Shown here: positions 53,620-64,000 of the stretch, in pieces | How the letters are laid out: each line of letters begins with the position of its first letter | Numbering within the stretch: the first letter of the stretch is position 1 | NCBI GenBank assembly: GCA_039704465.1 | Contig: JASFAU010000010.1 | Span: 186,001-250,000, forward strand | Reading direction: 5' to 3' | From: Plasmodiophora brassicae | Taxonomy: Eukaryota; Endomyxa; Phytomyxea; Plasmodiophorida; Plasmodiophoridae | Length of the DNA: 64,000 bases | Notes under the pieces: generated by a model | The model's input: the letters and a program-made list of their open reading frames with translations, nothing else | Told to the model about the DNA's origin: nothing | Databases searched by the model: none | Position numbers and translations under genes: made by a program

Positions 53620-54042
53620 TCAGCGCTCGCCGAACGACCTGTAATCCGTGCCCGGGTGCGACGCCATTCGCCTGAACCGGTCGGCAATGGCCCTGCCGGC
53701 CGATTTCGCGCCCTTGACGGTCGCGCCGAGCGCCTTGCTGATGGAGGCCGAGTCGCGCGCCGACGAACGCCCCGAGTGCTTCTCGTAGAACCGGGACACT
53801 TTGTCGCTCTTGGCCAGGGCAGCGCCGGCGGCCACGCCGGCGCCGACCAGGACGAACGTGGGCAGGATCAGGACGGCGGCGGCGCCGACGGTCGCACCGA
53901 CCGCGTACTTGGTCAGGTTCCCGTTCGGCTCGGCGTCGCCTTCCGCCGCCCGATCGTCCCCGGGCGGCGGCTCCATCGCCGCGTAGCCCATCTGCGACGA
54001 ATCGTGCCAGGACAGCGTGTCGTCGTCGCTGCTCAGCGACAT
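53620..54042 (-). CDS. Small membrane protein with glycine-zipper-like span
   Basis: One exon of 140 aa, ATG 54042 (MSLSSDDDTLSWHDSSQ). An acidic soluble N-terminus is followed by a Gly/Ala-rich hydrophobic stretch (YAVGATVGAAAVLILPTFVL then VGAGVAAGAALA, about aa 46-77) that could form a membrane hairpin. The C-terminus is basic and helical (SARDSASISKALGATVKGAK, AIADRFRRM). No family was recognised. It is divergently oriented from the PPCDC gene (230 bp apart). The frame has no competing domain and strong third-position GC bias, so I consider it real. Confidence 0.6.
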   Translation of the reverse strand: MSLSSDDDTLSWHDSSQMGYAAMEPPPGDDRAAEGDAEPNGNLTKYAVGATVGAAAVLILPTFVLVGAGVAAGAALAKSDKVSRFYEKHSGRSSARDSASISKALGATVKGAKSAGRAIADRFRRMASHPGTDYRSFGER

Positions 54043-54274
54043 GGTCTACCCGACGGCCCAAACCCGACTGTGGAGGGTGGTGACGGAGGCGCCGTCGAGC
54101 GTATCCCAGTCACACAGTCGCCCGACGCGCCCCCACCCGACCCGCCGCAACCTCGACAACGCGTTGCTCCTGTCGCCGAGTCCGCCGTTCATCGGAGAGG
54201 CAGGCCCTGGGACCTCGTCGCCCTTGGCCGCGTGTATTCAGAGCCGCCGGGTGTGCGCGCGCACGACCGTCGTG

Positions 54275-55189
54275 ATGGCGTCTGATCGGCGGCCCCGAAT
54301 CCTGTTCGGGTTGTCGGCCAGCGTGGCATGCATTCAGGCGCGGGCGATCCTGTCGCGGCTTGGCGAGTTCGCCGACGTCCGCGTGGTCGTCACGAGCAAT
54401 GCGGTCCGGTTCCTGACGGGCGATGCCGCCCTGCCCGCCAGTGCCACCGTTCTAGACGATGGTCGGCGCTGGCGTGTTCGGCCACTGGCGGTTCACCGAT
54501 AGTGATGATGATGATGGGAGTCGTGCAGACGACGAATGGAAATCGTACGAGAAGAGGGGCGACCCGGTTCTGCACATTGAGGTGGGGCGTTGGCGTCGGG
54601 CGTGAGGAAGATGTAAAACGGGCCCCTGAGCTCGTTTCGGGGCAGTTACGAAAGTGGGCCGACCTGCTTGTGATCGCGCCGATCTCTGCTAATACGCTGT
54701 CCAAGATCGCCAATGGAATGGCCGATAACCTCCTGGTTACGCAGGCGCTGTCGTGCATACAACGGCGTTGCCTGACGTGTCCTGCCGGTAGACATGTATC
54801 GCCCGAGCCTGGCAGATGAAAGCGAAGCCGTTCATTGTGGCGCCTGCGATGAACAGTCAGTGATCGTCGAGCGGCACCGATGTTGTTTTAACGGGCGTGC
54901 GCTAGCGGGCATGTGGGAGCATCCCGTGACCGCGTCCCACGTGGATCAGTTACGCGCTTGGGAGGTTGAGATCGTTCCCCCGGTCGCGAAGACGCTTATT
55001 TGTGGAGATTACGGTTCGGCCACGATACGTTCAAGGGTGCATCCGTCGACTGACGTTGTCGCCGGTGGCTCAGGGTTGGGGGCAATGGCTACAGTTGATT
55101 CCATTGTTGAGGCCGTACATGCCTCTCTGCGGCAAGCTGGGTTGCTCAGTTCCCCGAAACGACGGAGACTCATCAGGCCTGGTCAGTGA
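54275..55189 (+). CDS. PPCDC: Phosphopantothenoylcysteine decarboxylase
   Basis: Six exons, 54275-54461, 54529-54581, 54646-54735, 54792-54855, 54906-55013 and 55074-55189; 205 aa, the expected size. The FMN flavoprotein fold motifs appear in order: RILFGLSASVACIQA, VVVTSNAVRF, DEWKSYEKRGDPVLHIE (active-site His), LRKWADLLVIAPISANTLSK, ANGMADNLL, FIVAPAMN, MWEHPVT and CGDYGLGAMA (catalytic Cys). The enzyme decarboxylates 4'-phosphopantothenoylcysteine to phosphopantetheine, step three of CoA synthesis. Yeast homologues (Hal3/Vhs3/Cab3) also inhibit PP1-type phosphatases. This protein lacks their long acidic tail. Confidence 0.93.
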
Positions 55190-55442
55190 TCGCTGGAAAT
55201 CCCCAGGGGCAGTGCACCAACCACCGAGTTTGCAATAATTCCCTTCTCACCTATAGACAATGTTCTCAAGTGACGGGGCGCGCCCAGACGCAACGCCGCT
55301 ATTTGAATTGTCCAGTAATCAAAGTTACACGGTTCGGTAGTGAGCTTAAGCCTTAGGGTAGCACCTTCGCGGTATCTGAAGATAATATTGAAGTAGATCC
55401 CCGTTTATTAGTTGACAATGACGAGTTCTTGGCGTGGATCCA

Positions 55443-56714
55443 CTACTCGGTCCAGCGATGGACTTCCATCCCAGTGGGCGCTTCGATCTTCTCTTCGTAG
55501 TCCTTGTCTTTAACCTCCTCCCAGTTTGTCGACAGAACCGTGCCTCCCGATGTCTGATAGGACTTGATCATGGCCCGCTTGGTCTCGTCGCTTGCATTCC
55601 TGTATATCTGCTGGAACAGTCTACACAATCGCCATTGTAAATAAACGCAACATGCCGGCAAGACACTCCAGGACTAACTTGTTAAGAGCCGCATCACCAT
55701 CGGGTGTTTCCTTCTCCTCCTCCTCGATAACCTGGCGTTCGATGGAACCCCAGTCCTGCTTCTTCTTGCTTGAAGTCGGGTACAATGCAATCAGGTTGCT
55801 ATCGGAGTTCACGTCGTGTTGAACGCGAGGCCAGGAGCCAGGAGTCGCTTTCTGCAGCATAGCCATCAGATTCCCGCGCGCGCTTCAACGATTGCACGAG
55901 TTCTCGACCTTCATGATCAGCTGGAGTTTGTATCGGTTGAGTTCGAACTTTGACTGGCCGGGCACGATAGTCGCAAACAGATGAATCAGTTTGTGCATCT
56001 TTGAGCCATCGGCAAAGGTGATCTTGACTTCAGCCTGTACGGCAGTGGACTCAGCCACGAGAATACAGGCAGGGGCCACGAGAGATTACGGCGTCTTCCT
56101 TTAGATCCACAGACACGTCCTCCGGTTTCAGATCCTTCGCCAAGATGACATACGTTGCTACATCCGGCTTGTCATAGAATGAATCTCTCGCCTTCTGCGC
56201 CAGGGTGATCGGAGATGCCTCCGGAGGACGTTCTTCCCGTTCATCCGTCGGCGGCGGCGGAGGTGACGATGATGGCTGTTTCTCATCCGGACGGGCGTCG
56301 GCAGCACCCTCGTCATCCGCGAGTTCGGCAGAACACTTCCGAAGCCACACATCGGCATCCTTTGCCCCAAGAGCCTGCGCCTTCGTCAAGAACTGCTTTG
56401 AGGAACGGAAACTGTCCAGCTGGAACGCGCAGATGCTGCCGGTACCAGCAATCAGCCTTACGTTGGCCGCCAAACGGGGCAACCTACCCGGCCCTCAGAT
56501 TCAACAGCGCATTGTCCGGAGCGAGCTCCAGGCCCTTCTCCGCGTCCACGAGCGCGTCGGCCGCCCGGCCGAGCTTGAGCAGCGTGGCGGCGCGCCGCCC
56601 GTACAGGTCGGCATTGGCCGGGTCCGCGTCGATCGCTTTCGTGTAGGCGCGCAGGGCGCCCTGCCAATCCTCGTCCACGAACAGGCCGTTGCCTTCGGAC
56701 GCGAACGACGCCAT
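55443..56714 (-). CDS. SGT1: SGT1, HSP90 co-chaperone
   Basis: Minus-strand exons 56488-56714, 56090-56435, 55909-56034, 55679-55851 and 55443-55620; 349 aa, standard for SGT1. An N-terminal three-repeat TPR ([54 protein letters not shown]) is followed by an acidic linker with a PPPPP run. A CS domain ([42 protein letters not shown]) comes next. The SGS domain is complete: [44 protein letters not shown]1 links HSP90 to client proteins including SCF ligases and kinetochore factors, and in plants and animals NLR immune receptors. ATG 56714 ([10 protein letters not shown]) is the start. Confidence 0.95.
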
Positions 56715-57140
56715 GATGCGCGCGCCGCCGCCGCAGCTGCAAACCGCAAAATGCGCCGCCCCGCCCCCCGTCCAACAGGAACAGGCTGCTGACTGCTGAG
56801 TGCGCACACTGACCCGCGACTGCATCGTTCCCGGTTCCTGACCCATTCGCTGCGTGCGCTCCAGTGGTCTCCAGTGTCCGTGTGCGTCGCATGGGTAGAG
56901 GTAAAACGGCGCGTTGTCAACCTGATGACTGCGCCGGCTCGTGCAGAACGCCCCTGTCAGGATTCGTCACCGAGTGCGGAGGTCCTCGTCGGTATCTGGC
57001 TGCCGAACGTGTTGTAAAGGGAACCTGGCGCTGGCCGGGTACGAAAGGAGCGCCGGCCGCTGGCACGGTGGACGTGACGGTCGGGTATACGTCGTACGGG
57101 TTGGCGTCCGTGCGGACCCCAACGTGGAGCGAATTATAGC
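56715..57140. other. Divergent promoter region
   Basis: Between SGT1 (minus) and AGPS (plus). Open frames crossing it on both strands have no domain and no splice-consistent continuation, so I see only regulatory space here. Confidence 0.45.
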
Positions 57141-59336
<2,196 letters not shown>

Positions 59337-59658
59337 GAAGAGCAGAGCACTGCTCATGTCCTGCGTCATGCCCAAACCCTGGGCAGAATGCGCTTGGCCG
59401 CATTCGGGCGCCTGAGAGCAAGCCCGGCCCAATGATTAGACCCAGTGCACAGTACTGCTGTCGCCGTACGTCCCCGTACGGTAGGCCTTTGCCGTTCATG
59501 ATCTGAACCGCAGCCGATCGTAGTCGTCGACCTGTGCAGATCGAGAATGCATAGGCGATCTCCACTGCTTCATGTTGTGGCTGTGCTGGCCAGCGCGGAA
59601 CATCACATTTCTAGGCGAACCGTCCTGCACTGTAATGACGAACGCGCGCACGTGTCCT
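59337..59658. other. Intergenic between convergent genes
   Basis: The AGPS and CZIB genes converge here. It contains a perfect short inverted word pair around CGTACGTCCCCGTACG (59465-59480) and no ORF with a recognisable domain. Confidence 0.45.
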
Positions 59659-60333
59659 TTATTTGGCATCGACGAACCTCTGCTGGAATTCCGTGATCGA
59701 CACAGGGCACGCCTGCTTCTCGTCGTAATCGAACCAGTCGTCGTCGAGGCTGATCGAGTCGAACGCCGTACTGGATAGCCCACTGGCAGATACGGCGTCG
59801 GCGTCCGGCGTCCAGGACACCAAGTCGACGCCGCGTCCTTCGAACGTGCCGATCGAGACGAACTGGCCTGCGCCGTTCCACAGTTGCATTCAGACAGACC
59901 AGGTGCACGACGCAGCGCCAAAGCGACCTGCGGAATCGTCGGCGTACTCGACCGTGTCTGCGCTGGACAGGATCTTCACGTTTCCGGTGCGTTCGCACAT
60001 CTGCAACCGGTGCACACCACGGTCAGCGGCGCGACGTCCCGCACACCAGTGCGACGCGCGCCCCATCCCCACCTTGCATTTGATGACGACATGCGCGTCG
60101 CCTCGGCTGCCGGGCACCGGGACGGATTCCTACGACAGCAGCACGTCAGGAGCCCCGGCATGGCGACAGACGGCTGAGAGAGAGGGAGAGACACTGGGGT
60201 CCAGGTGAATGTTCTGCGGGAACGCCTCGCCGCAGTTGGCGCAGCGCGCCGTGAACGCCCAGCCGGCGCGCCTGTCGAACAGGACGGCGCGGATGCCGTC
60301 CAGCTCCATGCGCACCTGCAGGTCCACCTTCAT
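59659..60333 (-). CDS. CZIB: CZIB/UPF0587 zinc-binding protein (C1orf123 family)
   Basis: Minus-strand exons 60193-60333, 60073-60129, 59928-60000 and 59659-59867; 159 aa, as in human CZIB (160). Two CxxC pairs form the zinc site: CANCGE in exon 1, and CKMCER formed only by joining exons 2 and 3, since an intron lies between the two cysteines. Other family text is LQVRMELDGI, IKILSS-type VKILSSADTV, FEGRGVDLVSWTP, DSISLDDDWFDYDEK and VSITEFQQRFV. The biochemical role of the family is unsettled; human CZIB has been tied to copper chaperone binding. Small cytosolic protein. Confidence 0.9.
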
Positions 60334-60568
60334 GGGCGCGCGTCCGATTCCGCAGTCGCACGACGCCGCCGCGCACCGCCTGCCGAGTACGACAGGACTA
60401 AGTTCGAGCGACTCCCTGCGCGCAGCAGACAGGGCAGTCGGGTGGCACCACAGGGTCTCCTGTTTGGTTCGCGACGGCGGGTCGGGTTCTGACCTCGGCG
60501 AAGGTCGGCGCTGATGACGACGGGCAGCGTGTAGGGCGCGCGCGCAGTTGTGCCTTCGCGGCCCACGA

Positions 60569-62114
60569 ATGGCGGATGGGCGCCCGTGGCTGAAGCATGC
60601 GATCGTCGGCGCGCTGGGCCCCGACCCGCAGCCCCGCTCGACCGACCTGCTGTCCAACGCCGTCCGCGTGCGCGTCAGCAGGACGTCGTGGGCGGCGCCG
60701 TTCGCGCCGGTCCCTGTGCAACTCTCCGACGACCACCATTTCGTCGACGGCGTCCTGTCCGTCGACGCGATCGCCGGCTTCCTCAGGTACGCACCGAGCG
60801 AACGATGCCGGGGGCGCGCTCGGGGCTGATATCGACGCGTGGCACAGCACGTTCGGGCAGGACACGCTGGAGCTGCTGGAGAACGCGATGGTCGGGCTGG
60901 GCAGGTGCGCCGTCGTGGTCGCCGCCCGCCATCCCGTCCGGGTCGTCGTGCGCGTCGACGAGTTCACGTTCCTGGGCGAAACGGACATGTTCAGGTCGGC
61001 GCCCTGCGTCATGGGCGACCGGGCCGTCCTCGACGCCGTCGACTACTTCGTGAACGGGTTCTTCCGGACGCCCGTCGTCGACCCGGGCAGGGTGGGCGGC
61101 GGCGGCGCCCCCGAACCTCGGCACCTGCAGGACTGCCTCGTGACGAAGCCGACGGAGGCACGGTTCCGGAACGTGCCCGGGTGGCCGAACCTGACGAACG
61201 ACGACGTCGTCGATGATGATGACGTGCGCTCCCGGGGGAGCGCGGCAGCGTCGCCCGCCCCGGCGAAGGAGGCGGCGTCGCAGATCCTGTTCTTCTCGCC
61301 GACCAAGGACGACCAGGAGCAGGATCGTCTCGACGGTCAGGCCGACACGGATCGTCAAGCCGTTGCCGATATCGCCCACGAGGAGCGTCCCGCGGACGGA
61401 ACACCTGAAGCCCAGGGTGGCATTGACGAGGAGCCGCCTACCTCGGCGTGCCGCCCGCCTGCTCCCACCGCTACGTCGGCGGGCGCCCCGGACGCGACGA
61501 CCCTTGTTGGAACAACGGACACGACGGCGGCGTCCCTGTCTGTCGCAGGCGGGGCAGCAGGCCGGGCGGGCGCTCGCGGCCGACTGCCCGACTTCGAGTT
61601 CACCCAAGACGACGACGAACCCGACGACGATCCATGCGGTCGCAGTGGCGCGTCTGGCCTGACCCAGCTGGTCGGTGAGTTCACGCAGGACGACGTTGTC
61701 AGGGGGCGGCGTCCGGCTGTCGGGGCGCCTTCTCCAACGGGGCGGGACGCGCCCCGTTCTCCACCTGCGGAACGACGCCGCCGCCCTGAGGAATATGGCA
61801 TATCGGCGCCGCTGATCGGACCGGACGACGACCCGGAAACCGAGAACGCCCACAACGTCAACGCGCCTGCCGTGCGTCCAGCGACGACGCCATCGGCTGC
61901 CAAGTCGACGGGGCTGACGCAGTTCGAGTTCACGCCGTCCCCGGACGAGGGCGACGACAGGCAGAGAGCGTTCGTGAAGCCTCGGCAGCCCCCGTCCGAT
62001 CGGGCGCCCTCGGGCAAGCGCGTCGCCCCCGCTGCATGGGACACACGCAGCGTCCTCGTCGACCTGCTTCAGAAGCAGTGCAGGCGGAAGCGCGTACGCG
62101 CGCCCGACTGGTAA
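60569..62114 (+). CDS. TPP1/ACD-like OB-fold protein, candidate telomere factor
   Basis: Exons 60569-60786 and 60848-62114 (61-nt intron, phase 2); 494 aa. Residues about 5-150 resemble the OB-fold of human ACD/TPP1 and yeast Est3. PWLKHAIVGAL at the start matches PWIRELILGS. APVPVQLSDDHHFVDGVLS matches the LLVSDGTHSVRCLVT strand. LENAMVGLGRCAVVV and VRVVVRVDEFTFLGET match the closing strands (YLQVDRFSLLP). The rest is acidic and low-complexity with short repeats of the type FEFTQDD (PDFEFTQDDDE, VGEFTQDDV, TQFEFTPSPDE). It ends in AWDTRSVLVDLLQKQ...RAPDW, also found at the end of the next gene. In TPP1 the OB-fold recruits telomerase and the C-terminus binds TIN2. This is pattern-based and needs structure comparison. 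Confidence 0.6.
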
Positions 62115-62442
62115 ACCCACACCCGGCCGGTAATAAAGACATCGACCTGATCCGGCACGCGTCAACCCGGCTCGATCGTGCCCGGCCAGCGATAACGCGC
62201 CTGGATTGTATGTACCTGGCCACGCCACCGTAATCGTTCGCGTGGCGACCTGGGTGGCTCAGACCCTCTGCCCTGTCACGTTCCCTGTGCTCATATGCCG
62301 CCTCAGCCTCTGCGTCACCGACCTGGCCCATACAAGCAAGTGGTGACGTCATGCGCATTGCCTCTGTTCCGGATCCGGCGCCTTCCGCCGGGGAAGATCG
62401 TCAATCGGTTCAACAGCCCCAGCCGCACAACCGCACCAAGCG
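62115..62442. other. Intergenic, nothing recognised
   Basis: Spacer between the TPP1-like gene and its small neighbour. A frame from ATG 62351 overlaps the neighbour's start in another phase but has no domain. A missing 5' exon of the neighbour could lie here. Confidence 0.35.
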
Positions 62443-62856
62443 ATGGACGTGCCGCACGGGACATCACCGGTGTCGCCCCGCGTCGCATGGATTGCACCGG
62501 ACGACGACGACGACACCGACGACGACGATGGTGCTCCTGATCGTTGGACTCACCAGGCGGTGGATCCCGAGGCCGAGTCCCATACGGACGCGTGTGCGCC
62601 TCGGGAGGCCATGCCGCCTGCTGCCACAGAGACGAGGCTACGACGGTTCGAACTGACGCCTTGGCCGCGAGACGGGGACTGTCATCCGGCAGTGGACGCC
62701 GCAGACCCGTTCGCCAACGGCGCCACCTTCGACGAGTACATGTCCAGGTGTCAGCAGCAACCAACAGCACCGCCGCAATGGGATGCGCGCGCCGTTCTCG
62801 TCGGTCTGCTTCAGAGACAGTCCATCGCGAAGCGCCCGCGTGCACCCGACTGGTAA
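62443..62856 (+). CDS. Small protein sharing the TPP1-like C-terminal motif
   Basis: A frame of 137 aa from ATG 62443 (MDVPHGTSPVSPRVAW). It has an acidic run (APDDDDDTDDDDGAPD), a FELTPWPRDGD segment recalling the FEFTPSPDEGD of the upstream gene, and a C-terminus QWDARAVLVGLLQRQ...RPRAPDW that aligns with AWDTRSVLVDLLQKQ...RVRAPDW there. No OB-fold is present. It may be a partial tandem duplicate of the upstream gene's 3' half, or a separate protein with the same interaction motif. The start is uncertain. Confidence 0.5.
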   Translation: MDVPHGTSPVSPRVAWIAPDDDDDTDDDDGAPDRWTHQAVDPEAESHTDACAPREAMPPAATETRLRRFELTPWPRDGDCHPAVDAADPFANGATFDEYMSRCQQQPTAPPQWDARAVLVGLLQRQSIAKRPRAPDW

Positions 62857-63147
62857 AATAATCGTATATACGCCACCTGTCCAACCCGGATGTCTCCCCC
62901 AAACCCTTGTTATCGTTCGAACCGGCGCAATGAGGGCACAGCCGACAATCTGGCTCCACATGACGGTGACGAATGGCGGCACGGCCCGGGCATCCCGGTT
63001 TACGACGTCTACGCCGCACGTCATCCTCACTAGGTCATGGGCGCGCGCGCATTGCAAACTGAGCGCTGATGTGTATGGGAAAATCGGGTACGAAGACGGG
63101 GGCGTGAGTCAACCCATAAGTGTCTTGCCGTCGACTCGGTGTACGCA

Positions 63148-64000
63148 CTACAAGTCGAAATGCATACGAAGCTTGTCGCGGATACGACCGAGAACGTCGT
63201 TGCGGATGGGTTTCTGCTTGCCGCCGTGCGGGCGGTGCATGCTGAACACGGGCGCGCCACTCTGCTTGTCGAAGAAGACCAGCGAATTACGGGTGCGGCT
63301 TTCCCGCATCGTGAACACTGTCAACATGTCCCCGACGAAGTCGGCCATTCTTGACGGTAGATCCCTGAGCTTAGCCTTCAGGGCCTCTGCGGGCGTTGCC
63401 TTGCTTTCGGGCACCTTCCGACTGGCGGTCAACTTGTCACTCGCGACGGTGCTCCTGGAACGGGACTCTTTGCCGTTGGCGTCACTCTCTGCCTCAGCAT
63501 GACTCTTGCGGCTTGATCGCTCATTACGAGGGACCTCGCTGGCGTCACTGCCCGACGCGGACGGCGCCGGCATTGAACGTTTCATCTCAAGCTCCTTATC
63601 ATCGTGTTCCGGCAGGACGACGTCAACGTCCGTTTCGGCCTTGCTGGTCGCCTTCTTCTTCGTCCTCCTCTTCCTCCTCTTCTTCAGCGACGGTCTCGGG
63701 CGAGGCTCTGATCGCGGGTATATGGGCGTCGTTAAATCGGCCATGTCCACGTTGACAGCCTTGGAGACTGCTGCCTTTGCTAACGCGATTCTGATGCGGT
63801 GCAGAAGTGACGACGATGACGGCGGCCGGTTACGAGCCCCATGACGTCGTACGCGGCGGTCCAAATACTCGTGAATGATTTCAAGTTGCATCTTCCGCCA
63901 TGTCGATAAGTACTCCGTCATCGTATCGGACACCGGGTTAGTCGTCGTGTGGATCTCGGCGTAGCGCGGGTGAGTAGAAATCAGAGGCAGCAGCGCGTCG
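63148..64000 (-). CDS. Unknown basic protein, 5' end beyond the window
   Basis: The minus frame stays open to the window edge; the readable part is 283 codons plus stop. A helical region (DTMTEYLSTWRKMQLEIIHE, YLDRRVRR) is followed by a long charged, Ser-rich linker with a KKRRKRRTKKK nuclear-localisation-like cluster. The C-terminus is a more ordered segment (KLRDLPSRMADFVGDMLTVF, RNSLVFFDKQSG, IRNDVLGRIRDKLRMHFDL). No family recognised. ATG 63921 is the first internal methionine, but the frame upstream of it (HPRYAEIHTTTNPVS) looks coding, so the true start is likely past 64000. Confidence 0.55.
   Translation of the reverse strand, partial: DALLPLISTHPRYAEIHTTTNPVSDTMTEYLSTWRKMQLEIIHEYLDRRVRRHGARNRPPSSSSLLHRIRIALAKAAVSKAVNVDMADLTTPIYPRSEPRPRPSLKKRRKRRTKKKATSKAETDVDVVLPEHDDKELEMKRSMPAPSASGSDASEVPRNERSSRKSHAEAESDANGKESRSRSTVASDKLTASRKVPESKATPAEALKAKLRDLPSRMADFVGDMLTVFTMRESRTRNSLVFFDKQSGAPVFSMHRPHGGKQKPIRNDVLGRIRDKLRMHFDL

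Noticed and set aside
60783..62228. 481-aa open frame on the minus strand
   Set aside because: Complete antisense of the TPP1-like gene. It is composed of Arg/Gly/Val runs with no domain.

Overview
The window is nuclear DNA of a GC-rich, intron-dense microbial eukaryote. Nearly every gene rebuilds into full-length protein only after removing short GT-AG introns, mostly 47-70 nt, with ctgac/ctaac-like branch points. It carries VPS13, VPS54, SGT1, a mitochondrial ATP synthase subunit, peroxisomal AGPS and a mitochondrial carrier. A plasmodiophorid-type rhizarian (Plasmodiophora/Spongospora-like) fits the base composition, the ~55-nt introns, the chitin-related proteins and the secreted LRR and RING families. 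That placement is inference from general features, not from a marker gene. There are no bacterial operons, CRISPR arrays or rRNA, and I found no convincing tRNA.

Layout. 0.4-12.1 kb: intronless VPS13-like lipid-transfer protein, NAPE-PLD-like hydrolase, 7TM-RGS protein. 12.4-13.8 kb (minus): secreted LRR protein A, whose exons are single 72-nt repeats. 15.3-20.3 kb: UTP5/WDR43, an LPCAT/LPEAT-type acyltransferase with EF-hands, ATP synthase subunit d. 20.3-28 kb: accessory region with decayed LRR exons, three near-tandem copies of an unknown 113-codon gene, and a hAT element (8-bp duplication CTCACGAG) carrying a nested TTAA-bounded PiggyBac element. 28.0-29.7 kb (minus): intact LRR protein B with eleven 72-nt exons. 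30.3-38.0 kb: VPS54, a chromodomain protein with a possible PP1-docking motif, a PP6/SIT4-type phosphatase. 38.1-41.1 kb (minus): PFK2/FBPase2 and a mitochondrial carrier. 41.4-43.5 kb: a convergent pair, a membrane-anchored SUEL-lectin/hevein protein and a membrane-anchored LPMO-like protein. 44.3-49.3 kb: tandem duplicated signal-peptide RING-H2 proteins plus decayed copies. 49.6-50.4 kb: unknown protein. 50.5-59.3 kb: 3-hydroxyacyl-CoA dehydrogenase, L-2-hydroxyglutarate dehydrogenase-like oxidase, a small membrane protein, PPC decarboxylase (CoA synthesis), SGT1, and AGPS (ether lipids) with a PTS2 signal. 59.7-64.0 kb: CZIB zinc protein, a TPP1/ACD-like OB-fold protein, a neighbour sharing its C-terminal motif, and a gene cut by the window edge.

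The genes are not an operon. Lipid metabolism and transport recur (VPS13, NAPE-PLD, LPEAT, AGPS, HADH). The most interesting accessory pieces are the LPMO/lectin pair, the RING cluster, the exon-per-repeat LRR genes, the constrained unknown family with its nested transposons, and the candidate telomere protein. Gene models were assembled by eye from reading frame, splice sites and family alignment from memory. Exon sums are divisible by three in every spliced model given, which supports the junctions but does not prove them.
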